Shown piece by piece: positions 1 through 6,193 of a stretch of DNA of 6,194 nt. The notes under the pieces were generated by a model. That model had not been told where the DNA came from. It searched no databases and was given only the letters and a program-made list of their open reading frames with translations. Every line of letters starts with the position of its first letter. Position 1 is the first letter of the stretch. The position numbers and the translations under genes are program-made. Where the stretch lies: the NCBI GenBank assembly GCA_016839865.1, contig JAEOTN010000193.1:1-6194 (forward strand), read 5' to 3'. This DNA comes from Promethearchaeota archaeon (GTDB taxonomy: Archaea; Asgardarchaeota; Lokiarchaeia; Sigynarchaeales; MK-D1).

Positions 1-334
1 CAAAAGGAACAATAAAACGCAAAATTTTCGACTTAAGATAATGTCTCCAAGAGTATAATTTCCACAAAGGTTTTTCCTTGTGTTTTTCCATGGATTTTGA
101 CCAATTAAATCCTAAAATAACCAAAAACAAAGGGATAGCGATACGTTGCCAAAAAGGAGAGGCAAGATTAAATAAATCGTAATAATCTGTGGAGTGATCC
201 ATGAGAACTAAGACAATTGCGAAAAACTTCAGGAAGTCTATTTGCCAAAATCTTTTTTTGTCGGGCGCTAGTTTATCAAGCTCTGCACCGGTATCCTTTC
301 TTTCTCGAATTTCAATATTTTCCATATCTGTCAT
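1..334 (-). CDS. Acyltransferase-3-like integral membrane protein, N-terminal part (runs off left edge)
   Basis: Translating the minus strand from the ATG at 334 gives 111 residues with no stop before the edge. A charged cytoplasmic N-terminus (about 28 residues) is followed by FWQIDFLKFFAIVLVLMDHS, which matches the first helix of the acyltransferase-3 family (OafA-like), with the conserved His at residue 47. The segment IAIPLFLVILGF (about 65-76) matches the family's second helix, and the basic stretch YLKSKILRFIVPF (99-111) matches its Arg-containing loop entering the next helix. Family members move acyl groups, often acetyl, across the membrane onto sugars or lipids. The substrate cannot be told from this fragment, and most of the protein (usually 300-400 residues) is missing. 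In-frame ATGs also occur at 352 and 325; 334 fits a promoter at 358-371 best. The gene is divergent from the GH3 gene. The DUF1624/HGSNAT-like membrane acetyltransferases are an alternative family. Confidence 0.75.
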   Translation of the reverse strand, partial: MTDMENIEIRERKDTGAELDKLAPDKKRFWQIDFLKFFAIVLVLMDHSTDYYDLFNLASPFWQRIAIPLFLVILGFNWSKSMEKHKEKPLWKLYSWRHYLKSKILRFIVPF

Positions 335-357
335 TGTGTATACTATTATCATAACCT

Positions 358-371
358 ACTTTAATTTTTAA
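358..371 (-). promoter_or_regulatory. TATA-like element for the leftward acyltransferase gene
   Basis: Read on the minus strand, this AT-only stretch is TTAAAAATTAAAGT. Its two possible box centres lie about 27-34 bases upstream of the ATG at 334, so transcription would begin at about 335-341, giving a leaderless or nearly leaderless message. No Shine-Dalgarno sequence precedes that ATG, which agrees. The call rests on spacing and composition only. Confidence 0.4.
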
Positions 372-404
372 GACTACTCACTCGACTACACTAGAATCGT
401 AAAG

Positions 405-420
405 CTATAAATCTATAAAG
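405..420 (+). promoter_or_regulatory. Tandem TATA-like boxes for the GH3 gene
   Basis: The motif CTATAAA occurs twice, at 405-411 and 413-419. The first copy is centred about 26 bases before the ATG at 435, the archaeal TATA-to-start distance, which predicts a transcript starting at or beside the start codon. A-rich sequence just upstream (about 398-404) could serve as the BRE. A purine run GAGGAG (428-433) lies only one base before the ATG, too close for a normal Shine-Dalgarno site, which favours leaderless initiation. Confidence 0.5.
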
Positions 421-434
421 ATAATAAGAGGAGT

Positions 435-2498
435 ATGCACATTGAAGATGAATTTGGGAATAGTATTGATAATAAAAGTCCCAATGAAATTGATGATTTA
501 GCCAAGAAATATTTGGATGCTCTCACGCTGGAGGAAAAAACGCGATTCATGGCAGGAGATCAAACAATGTTTCCTCATGGATTTGCAATGGGCATTAGAT
601 ATAATGCAAAACCCCTCCCGGTAGGTCGAATAAAAAGATTGAATATTCCTCCATGGGGTTTCATGGATGGACCTCGTGGAATCGTAGGAGGAGCATCAAC
701 ATGCTTTCCTGTTAGTATGGCTCGTGGAGCCACCTTTGATATAGATTTAGAAGAACGTATCGGGAATGTAATAGGAATTGAGGGGAAATTACAAGGTGCT
801 GACTTTTTTGGAGGAGTATGTATAAATCTATTACGCCACCCTGCATGGGGACGTGCTCAGGAAACATATGGCGAGGACCCGTTCCATTTAGGAGAAATGG
901 GTGCAGCTCTGACTAGAGGAGTGCAATCTCAGGGAATGATGGCGTGTGCAAAACATTACGCTCTGAATAGTATGGAAAACATGCGATTCAAAGTAGATGT
1001 TACAGTTGATGAGCGCACATTACGAGAAATTTACCTACCTCATTTTAAAAAATGTGTTGACAATGGTGTAGCAGCGATAATGAGTGCTTACAATCAAGTT
1101 AATGGGCACTATTGCGGTGAAAACAAACATCTTCTAACAGACATCTTGAAAAATGATTGGAATTTCCAAGGATTCGTTATTACAGATTTCATATGGGGAG
1201 TGTATGATGGAGAAAAAGGCATTAATGCCGGGTTAGATGTTGAAATGCCTTTTCAATCCAAAATGAGACCAAAGAAAATCTTGAAGATGGTAGAATCGGG
1301 TGCAATAACTGAGGATAGAATTAATGATAGTGTGTTGCGTATCCTCAAACAAAAGCTAAAATTTCAACAGAAATTAGATCCCGAAGTTTATGATAGATCG
1401 AAAATCGCATCTCAAGAGCATACTCGTCTTGCTTTAGAAGCAGCACTAAAGAGTATGGTTTTATTACAAAATAAAGAAAATATCCTTCCTTTAAATCTGA
1501 AAAAAATAAACAAAATTGCAGTTTTGGGAGAATTGGCTGACAAAAAAAACATAGGAGACCGTGGAAGCTCTCGAGTTTATCCCCCTTACATAGTAACTCC
1601 CTTAATGGGCATTCAACAAAAATTTGGATATAGCAATATTCTATATGATAAAGGAAAAAACATAGAATTAGCGCTATCCTATGCTAAAGAAGCAGATGTG
1701 GTCATTATTGTTGCCGGATATACTCATGTAGACGAGGGAGAGTACATGATGGGCAAAGCTGGTGATCGAGACTTTCTTACTTTGAAACCTAAGGATGAAG
1801 AGCTCATAAAGAAAGTAGCTGAAGTGAACAAGAATGTTATTGTTGTTATGGAAGGCAGTAGTGCTATTATCGTAGAGGATTGGAAAGATTTAGTTGCAGG
1901 AATTATAATGGCATGGTATCCAGGCATGGAGGGAGGAAAAGCGCTTGCTCAATTGCTATTTGGAGAAGCTAATTTCAGTGGAAAACTACCTTTTGTGGTT
2001 CCGAAAACCGTATTTCAACTTCCATTCTTCGATAAAAATGCAAAGTCCATTTCATATGATTATTATCATGGGTATCGACTTGCAGATAAAAATAACTGGG
2101 AACCTGCTTATCCATTCGGATTTGGATTAAATTATACGACTTTTAGCTATGGAAATCCAAAAATCACTAAAACAAAAATTCAAAAATCAGAGAGTTTGAG
2201 AGTATCTGTCGATATCTCAAATAATGGTAATATACAAGGAGATGAAATTGTTCAGCTATATATCGGATATCCCGAATCTAAAGTGGATCGAGTGGTTCGA
2301 GAACTGAAAGCATTTAGTCGAGTCTCCCTAAAACCAAATGAAACAAAGAATGTAAAGCTCTCAGTCCCTGTAACTGAAACTGCGTATTATGATGTTGAAT
2401 CATGCTCTTGGATTGTAGAGAGTGGAAACTATGAAGTATTTGTAGGATCTTGTAATGATATCCGATCGTTAATGAAGTCTGAGTTTCACATTGAATGA
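435..2498 (+). CDS. Glycoside hydrolase family 3 enzyme (beta-glucosidase/beta-xylosidase type)
   Basis: This complete 687-residue protein hydrolyses beta-linked sugars from the non-reducing end by a retaining mechanism, as known for GH3. Residues 27-310 form the GH3 TIM-barrel: MDGPRG (77-82), NLLRHPAWGR (131-140), GEDP (146-149), KHYALNSME (173-181), and the nucleophile Asp251 in FVITDF. Residues 330-570 form the second alpha/beta domain, opening with ALKSMVLLQNKENILPL and closing with YPFGFGLNYTTF. The loop DEGEYMMGKAGDRDFLTL (433-450) should carry the acid/base, probably Glu434 or Glu436. Residues 585-680 are the Fn3-like domain (NNGNIQGDEIVQLY). The length is normal for a three-domain GH3. 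No signal peptide is visible, so it should act in the cytoplasm on imported or internal oligosaccharides or glycosides. The nucleophile is followed by Phe-Ile-Trp rather than the common Trp-Gly, so glucose specificity is not assured. The 435 ATG is the only ordinary start: an in-frame stop lies at 408-410. Confidence 0.95.
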   Translation: MHIEDEFGNSIDNKSPNEIDDLAKKYLDALTLEEKTRFMAGDQTMFPHGFAMGIRYNAKPLPVGRIKRLNIPPWGFMDGPRGIVGGASTCFPVSMARGATFDIDLEERIGNVIGIEGKLQGADFFGGVCINLLRHPAWGRAQETYGEDPFHLGEMGAALTRGVQSQGMMACAKHYALNSMENMRFKVDVTVDERTLREIYLPHFKKCVDNGVAAIMSAYNQVNGHYCGENKHLLTDILKNDWNFQGFVITDFIWGVYDGEKGINAGLDVEMPFQSKMRPKKILKMVESGAITEDRINDSVLRILKQKLKFQQKLDPEVYDRSKIASQEHTRLALEAALKSMVLLQNKENILPLNLKKINKIAVLGELADKKNIGDRGSSRVYPPYIVTPLMGIQQKFGYSNILYDKGKNIELALSYAKEADVVIIVAGYTHVDEGEYMMGKAGDRDFLTLKPKDEELIKKVAEVNKNVIVVMEGSSAIIVEDWKDLVAGIIMAWYPGMEGGKALAQLLFGEANFSGKLPFVVPKTVFQLPFFDKNAKSISYDYYHGYRLADKNNWEPAYPFGFGLNYTTFSYGNPKITKTKIQKSESLRVSVDISNNGNIQGDEIVQLYIGYPESKVDRVVRELKAFSRVSLKPNETKNVKLSVPVTETAYYDVESCSWIVESGNYEVFVGSCNDIRSLMKSEFHIE

Positions 2499-2516
2499 TT
2501 TTTTTATTCATTTTTT
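2499..2516 (+). terminator. T-rich terminator after the GH3 gene
   Basis: Directly after the TGA stop come seven Ts (2499-2505), then ATTCA, then six more Ts (2511-2516), with no GC-rich stem. Archaeal RNA polymerase stops at such T-runs in the non-template strand. It suggests the GH3 message ends here and the transporter is transcribed separately. Confidence 0.6.
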
Positions 2517-2597
2517 CCCAATGATAGCTCTTGTCTTTGATCCTGTAATCCCACCAGGGATTTCTATCGCATCTTCATTTAGAAAAATAATAAATAG
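2508..2597 (-). other. Open frame without a start codon, possible gene remnant
   Basis: On the minus strand a 29-codon frame runs between a TAA (2598-2600) and a TGA (2508-2510). Its last 23 codons read NEDAIEIPGGITGSKTRAII followed by GKK, a composition more like a real soluble protein end than random AT-rich sequence. It has no ATG, GTG or TTG and no ribosome site, so it is not an intact gene. It may be the tail of a decayed gene or chance. A 26-codon plus-strand frame from ATG 2521 to TAA 2599-2601 covers the same bases and is equally unproven. Confidence 0.2.
2586..2597 (+). promoter_or_regulatory. TATA-like box for the MFS transporter gene
   Basis: The AT-only run around AATAATAAATA is centred near 2592, about 26 bases before the GTG at 2619. 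This fits a leaderless transcript beginning at that GTG. Together with the upstream T-runs it indicates that the transporter has its own promoter instead of relying on read-through from the GH3 gene. Confidence 0.4.
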
Positions 2598-2618
2598 TTA
2601 AGTTTACCACCTTAAATA

Positions 2619-3914
2619 GTGAAGGATATGGGCATCCCACAAAACCACCAATCAGATGATGAGGAAAGTCGTCTATTGGATGAACCATTAAAGGAAGACC
2701 CCTCTCGAAAGGGATTGTTTAATCCTACTATGGTCGTTATGATAGGAATGGTAATACTTGTTGGTACGGGAGAAAAGCTTGCTGAACGATTTTTACCCTT
2801 GTATATTTTAGCAATTGGGGGAACACCTTATATAGTCGGTTTACTAAACGGTATGGATAACCTATTATCTGCATTGTACTCTTTTCCTGGTGGTTATCTA
2901 AGCGACAAATTAGGATACAAAAAATCGCTGATTGTATTCAATCTAATGGCAATGACAGGGTTTCTTATCGTAATAATAATACCTAAACCTTGGGCAGTTT
3001 TACTTGGTGCATTTTTTTTCATATCATGGACGGCGATTTCACTTCCTGCAATAATGAGTTTAGTTGCAAACGCAGTTCCGAAGACTAGAAGGACAATGGG
3101 GGTTACTGTGCATTCACTGACAAGAAGAATCCCTATGGCGATAGGACCTATAATTGGGGGAATTTTGATTGGTGGTTTAGGTATGGTTTTGGGGGTAAGA
3201 GTAGCTTTTTCTATTGCCTTGGTATTAGGATTAGTAGCGATTTTACTTGAAATATTCTTCATAAAAGATGGGGGAAATAAAAAAGATAAAAAGATCACTC
3301 TGAGAAACTCTTTAAAGAATATTTCTCCCGATCTAAGAAATTTGTTGATTTCTGATATCCTCATTAGATTTTCAGAGCAGATTCCTTATGCCTTTTTAGC
3401 AATATGGGCAGTTGATCACAACAGTGTTGCACCTGTTCAATTCGGATATTTGACAGCGATTGAGATGGGTACTGCACTTCTTATTTACATCCCTGTAGCA
3501 TATTTTGCGGATCGAGGTACAAAAAAGCCCTTTGTGCTAGCTACATTTATCTTCTTCACCCTTTTTCCATCAATATTAATTCTCAGCGTCCCATTTTTTA
3601 GTAATACCCTTATTATCATCGCTTTTATAATTCGTGGGTTTAAGGAATTCGGAGAACCTACTCGCAAAGCATTGATAATGGATCTTGCACCTGAAGGAGC
3701 AAAAGCAAATACATTTGGAACGTACTATCTAATTAGAGATGTAATTGTATCATTAGCTGCGTTTGGTGCCGCTTTTCTTTGGGAACTTGGCCCAATAGTA
3801 AATTTTTCAGTAGCAACAGCCTTTGGAGTTATTGGAACCATCTATTTCGCAATTTTCGGTAAAGATTTGGGTAATTCAAGTACTGCAGATTTGGTAAAAC
3901 AACCTTTAGTGTAA
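2619..3914 (+). CDS. Major facilitator superfamily (MFS) transporter
   Basis: The 431-residue protein has an acidic cytoplasmic N-terminus (1-33) and then about twelve hydrophobic segments in two halves, the usual MFS size. The MFS signature loop between helices 2 and 3 is clear as GGYLSDKLGYKKS (91-103), with Asp96 and the basic Lys101-Lys102. The related loop of the second half is AYFADRGTKKP (294-304). The central cytoplasmic loop (215-240) is Lys-rich. The second half also contains GEPTRKALIMDLAPEG (345-360), a form seen in multidrug-efflux-like and other DHA-type MFS proteins. It moves a small solute across the cytoplasmic membrane, probably by ion coupling; neither substrate nor direction can be read from sequence. 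Lying beside a cytoplasmic GH3 it could import a glycoside, but export is equally possible. The start could be GTG 2619, favoured by TATA spacing, or ATG 2628, which loses three residues. The protein ends in a short hydrophilic tail. Confidence 0.9.
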   Translation: MKDMGIPQNHQSDDEESRLLDEPLKEDPSRKGLFNPTMVVMIGMVILVGTGEKLAERFLPLYILAIGGTPYIVGLLNGMDNLLSALYSFPGGYLSDKLGYKKSLIVFNLMAMTGFLIVIIIPKPWAVLLGAFFFISWTAISLPAIMSLVANAVPKTRRTMGVTVHSLTRRIPMAIGPIIGGILIGGLGMVLGVRVAFSIALVLGLVAILLEIFFIKDGGNKKDKKITLRNSLKNISPDLRNLLISDILIRFSEQIPYAFLAIWAVDHNSVAPVQFGYLTAIEMGTALLIYIPVAYFADRGTKKPFVLATFIFFTLFPSILILSVPFFSNTLIIIAFIIRGFKEFGEPTRKALIMDLAPEGAKANTFGTYYLIRDVIVSLAAFGAAFLWELGPIVNFSVATAFGVIGTIYFAIFGKDLGNSSTADLVKQPLV

Positions 3915-4001
3915 TTTCATGCGAAAAACTTAAAATCAGAAAGTGATGTTGAGTCAGAATTTTATACTAAACTAAGAGAAGTGCTGAAACAATCCCTATA
4001 A
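3915..4001 (+). other. In-frame open extension after the MFS stop codon
   Basis: After the transporter's TAA (3912-3914) the same frame stays open for 28 codons to another TAA at 3999-4001. The encoded stretch is hydrophilic (starts FHAKNLKSESDVESE, ends FYTKLREVLKQSL) and would make a plausible helical cytoplasmic tail. It may be a former C-terminus cut off by a new stop, or 3' untranslated sequence open by chance. The rest of the gap to 4070 holds no gene I can see. Confidence 0.2.
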
Positions 4002-4029
4002 AGATTTAACCTAAATCATTTGATTCAAA

Positions 4030-4049
4030 TATCCGTAGAAAAATGGATA
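4030..4049 (-). terminator. Weak candidate terminator for the leftward surface-protein operon
   Basis: On the minus strand, downstream of the stop at 4071, there is a five-T run (4043-4039) inside the loop of a five-base inverted repeat TATCC/GGATA (4030-4034 and 4045-4049). A short T-run can be enough for archaeal termination, but this one is weak and no stronger signal is seen in the gap. Confidence 0.25.
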
Positions 4050-4070
4050 CAACTCACACAGAAATTTTGT

Positions 4071-5036
4071 TTAACGATATTGTTTCATTTTACGCTCTCT
4101 TACAATCGTAACCGCAATTAAAACAAACACCATTCCTCCAGCAAAAACTATTCCAAATGTCCACTTGGGAACGGAAATATATAATTGTGTTCCAGATGTG
4201 GAGTTTGTTCCTGGATCCATCGGATCATCTATAGGATTTACTCCAATAGGATCTCCTTTAATTATTGTTGCTAAAATGTTTACTGTATCAATATTTGTCG
4301 TGATTTCGATTAATGCGCAGTAAATTCCAGTGTGTGAAACTCCAAAAGTCACGGATGTTGAATTTATACTATCAGCATTTTCCAATTTGGTGTTGCGGAT
4401 TATTTTAAATTCCCTATTTTGTTCATCATAAATATTCACTGTTACAAATGTCTTCTTTATCTCTTCATTTGTTGATTCGTTATCAGGAAATGTATTTGTA
4501 GATGAAATTGACATAGTGTATTTTATATCTTCTTCTAATTCAAACCAATATTGTCTGATCTTGGTGTTATAATATCCTGCAATATCGTAGAGAACGGAAG
4601 AGGATTTTTCATGTGAAATTCTTCTATCATAAATTGCAAGATGAATATTGGTGTATTCTGTGACAAAACCCTTAATATTCAGAACGTAGTCACCTGCAAT
4701 GGCACAACCAAACATAAATCTAGCTGAACTCATGGTATCATCAAGATTTTCCATCCCTAGCAAAAACTGATCTGCTGTACCATCCCCATCTCCATCAGGA
4801 CCTATTAGCTCCAATATTAATTTCACAGAAACTCCAGGAGAATAAAGAGTACAAGTCAATTCATATTCCTGGTTCTTTAGCAAGCTAATGTTATAAGAAT
4901 GGACGGTTTGCGGGGGTTCGAATAAGAATATATGATCGACAATTTGACCTTCTGTTGCGTTAACAGGAGTTTTTAGTAATAAGCTAGTAACAACACAGAA
5001 AGTTAACATAATGATGGTTTTTGTTTTAATTTTCAT
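4071..5036 (-). CDS. Secreted two-domain surface protein with C-terminal membrane anchor, function unknown
   Basis: The 321-residue protein opens with a basic and then hydrophobic signal sequence (MKIKTKTIIMLTFCVVTSLL, cleavage probably around Ala27). It ends with one membrane helix (about 292-312) and the basic tail RERKMKQYR, so the bulk should be outside the cell. Two beta-rich domains follow one another, about 32-137 and 146-260. They share a layout ending in matching strands: ARFMFGCAIAGDYVLNIKG (105-123) and SVTFGVSHTGIYCALIEI (228-245). This resembles PPC-like (pre-peptidase C-terminal) beta-sandwiches; that is my inference. DGDGDGTAD (81-89) looks like a calcium-binding loop. Sequons for N-glycosylation occur at Asn49, 186, 225 and 278, the last in a Pro/Asp/Thr/Ser linker (262-285). 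No catalytic motif is visible, so adhesion, ligand binding or a structural role are open. The gene lies 10 bases after the helical membrane protein gene and lacks a clear Shine-Dalgarno site, suggesting translational coupling. Confidence 0.85.
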   Translation of the reverse strand: MKIKTKTIIMLTFCVVTSLLLKTPVNATEGQIVDHIFLFEPPQTVHSYNISLLKNQEYELTCTLYSPGVSVKLILELIGPDGDGDGTADQFLLGMENLDDTMSSARFMFGCAIAGDYVLNIKGFVTEYTNIHLAIYDRRISHEKSSSVLYDIAGYYNTKIRQYWFELEEDIKYTMSISSTNTFPDNESTNEEIKKTFVTVNIYDEQNREFKIIRNTKLENADSINSTSVTFGVSHTGIYCALIEITTNIDTVNILATIIKGDPIGVNPIDDPMDPGTNSTSGTQLYISVPKWTFGIVFAGGMVFVLIAVTIVRERKMKQYR

Positions 5037-5046
5037 GATAATTATC

Positions 5047-5970
5047 TCAAAACTTATTGATTATATAGACACATATTCCAGACACAGCCAAAATTATACC
5101 CCCAAACATTACAAACACATTCCAAGCTTGAGGTAAGTAGAAAATCTGAAATAAAAAAATACCACTTATGGAGATCATTAAATCCGCAGAGACAGTCAAA
5201 TAACGTTTCATCATCATTCCTCTGGAATATTTGGGTCCGAACAATGATCTATTTGCTACTCCAACTGAATTAATCAAGGATTTCTTTATTTCTTGCAATT
5301 CAAGTATCTTTTCAACCATTTTTGTTATTGTCTGATTCTCTTGCTGAATAGACTCTAAATATTCTTGGAATTTAGTGTCAACATATTGTTCAAGGATAGT
5401 AGAAATTGAAAATGGAATACTCGCTGAAGTCCGATAAAATGGTTGTATCTTTCGAAAGGAGTGATTTTTCCTTTTGAATCCAGCAATATATTTTACTAAT
5501 GGATTCAAATAACGTAGTTTATTTACTAGTGGGTAGATTTTACCTTGTTTTCGTTTCTTCTCGATTATTCTCTCTCTAAAATTCACATTAAGATAACAGG
5601 GATCAAAGTCTTTTAGTTGATAATATAGATCAATAACATTGCAAATAATCAGTCTTAATTTTTCATGGGTGTGTTTATTGGACTGAAATAAATATTCTTC
5701 AAAAGTAGAGAGTTGGCTTGCTTTTCCATTAAAAACAGTGATGTCGAATTCCTTTTTTAAAACCTGGGAAAACATCCACAATAGATCACTTGTGGACATT
5801 TCATCTGAAATAGAATAATTTAGTGATTTTAGGATTATAGCGAGGCGAATTCGGACTAAATCTAGAAAAATTCTTATTATTTCTGAGAATCTACCATCTT
5901 TCTTCAAATCTAGAATCAGTTTCGTTAGTTCAATTTCTGGTAATTCAGTTCCTAAATTTGGTTCCATCAT
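5047..5970 (-). CDS. Cytoplasmic helical protein with C-terminal two-helix membrane anchor, function unknown
   Basis: I choose the ATG at 5970 (307 residues) because GGAGG lies five bases upstream; an in-frame ATG at 5991 would add seven residues but has no such site. Residues 12-120 are predicted all-helical, with an RxRLAIILKSL helix and a later LRLIICNVIDLYYQL helix, loosely like HEPN/DUF4145-type bundles, but the HEPN catalytic R-x4-6-H motif is not seen. Residues 130-180 are very basic (RERIIEKKRKQGK, FKRKNHSFRK), which could contact nucleic acid or membrane phosphates. Residues 192-235 look like a coiled coil (ILEQYVDTKFQEYLESIQQE and on). Two membrane helices follow (257-279, 283-303) with a very short outer turn; the KRY before the first suggests that both termini are inside. 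With the surface protein just downstream, the pair could link an outer domain to an inner helical domain. No known family is recognised. Confidence 0.8.
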   Translation of the reverse strand: MMEPNLGTELPEIELTKLILDLKKDGRFSEIIRIFLDLVRIRLAIILKSLNYSISDEMSTSDLLWMFSQVLKKEFDITVFNGKASQLSTFEEYLFQSNKHTHEKLRLIICNVIDLYYQLKDFDPCYLNVNFRERIIEKKRKQGKIYPLVNKLRYLNPLVKYIAGFKRKNHSFRKIQPFYRTSASIPFSISTILEQYVDTKFQEYLESIQQENQTITKMVEKILELQEIKKSLINSVGVANRSLFGPKYSRGMMMKRYLTVSADLMISISGIFLFQIFYLPQAWNVFVMFGGIILAVSGICVYIINKF

Positions 5971-6193
5971 GCTTTCCTCCAAAATTTTCACGCAATATTT
6001 TATGTTCCTCAGAAATTTTTTCTGGTTTTTTTCGTTGAGGGACAGAAATGCTCATTCTTTCCATTTTCATTAATTCTAGGACCACCATAGTCTCATGAAA
6101 GGAATTTTGTGAATCCTTATCAGTTTTGAAAATTCGGGTTCGAATTTTGTTTCTAAATACTCCTCCTTTCATTCTGGTATAGAAAATCAACTC
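5945..6193 (-). CDS. Uncertain small or partial reading frame overlapping the helical protein gene
   Basis: A frame stays open from the right edge to a TGA at 5945-5947, giving about 82 codons in view. It overlaps the start of the next gene by 26 bases. Possible starts are TTG 6190 and ATG 6172, neither with a good ribosome site, or a start beyond the edge. The product is basic and hydrophilic (for example RKKPEKISEEHKILRE) with no signal peptide, membrane helix or known motif. An overlapping gene end would fit a tightly packed operon, but an 8-bp hairpin (6129-6148) lies inside it. Another minus-strand frame is also open for about 30 codons (roughly 6169-6080), so the region could instead be a leader. 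Confidence 0.35.
   Translation of the reverse strand, partial: ELIFYTRMKGGVFRNKIRTRIFKTDKDSQNSFHETMVVLELMKMERMSISVPQRKKPEKISEEHKILRENFGGKHDGTKFRN
5976..5980 (-). promoter_or_regulatory. Shine-Dalgarno site fixing the start at 5970
   Basis: GGAGG on the minus strand is separated by AAAGC from the ATG at 5970. It is the best ribosome binding site in the window. It supports the shorter start and internal (non-leaderless) initiation, as expected if this gene is translated from a message that begins further upstream. Confidence 0.7.
6129..6148. repeat. Perfect 8-bp inverted repeat with 4-base loop
   Basis: AAAATTCG (6129-6136) and CGAATTTT (6141-6148) are exact reverse complements around the loop GGTT. 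No T-run long enough for a bacterial-type terminator follows on either strand. It could be an RNA hairpin in the leader of the leftward operon, a protein-binding dyad, or chance. Confidence 0.45.

Noticed and set aside
1945..2130. 61-codon plus-strand frame within the GH3 gene
   Set aside because: It lies in a shifted frame over the conserved GH3 second domain, and the main frame is intact across it, so there is no frameshift and no separate gene.
2894..3364. 156-codon open frame on the minus strand inside the MFS gene
   Set aside because: It is antisense to clear transmembrane coding sequence with MFS motifs, has no family motif or ribosome site, and its basic Pro/Ile-rich product is typical of antisense shadows of membrane genes.
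5037..5046. Perfect 10-bp palindrome GATAATTATC filling the gap between the two minus-strand genes
   Set aside because: Several 10-bp palindromes are expected by chance in 6 kb of AT-rich sequence, and its position inside an operon gap makes an operator unlikely.
5971..5991. Seven-residue N-terminal extension (ATG at 5991) of the helical protein
   Set aside because: The strong GGAGG site lies inside this extension, five bases before the ATG at 5970, so the shorter start is preferred.
6131..6146. tRNA T-arm-like sequence GGTTCGAATT
   Set aside because: The flanking bases do not form the five-pair T-stem, and no anticodon or acceptor arms are found on either strand; it is better explained by the AAAATTCG/CGAATTTT hairpin.
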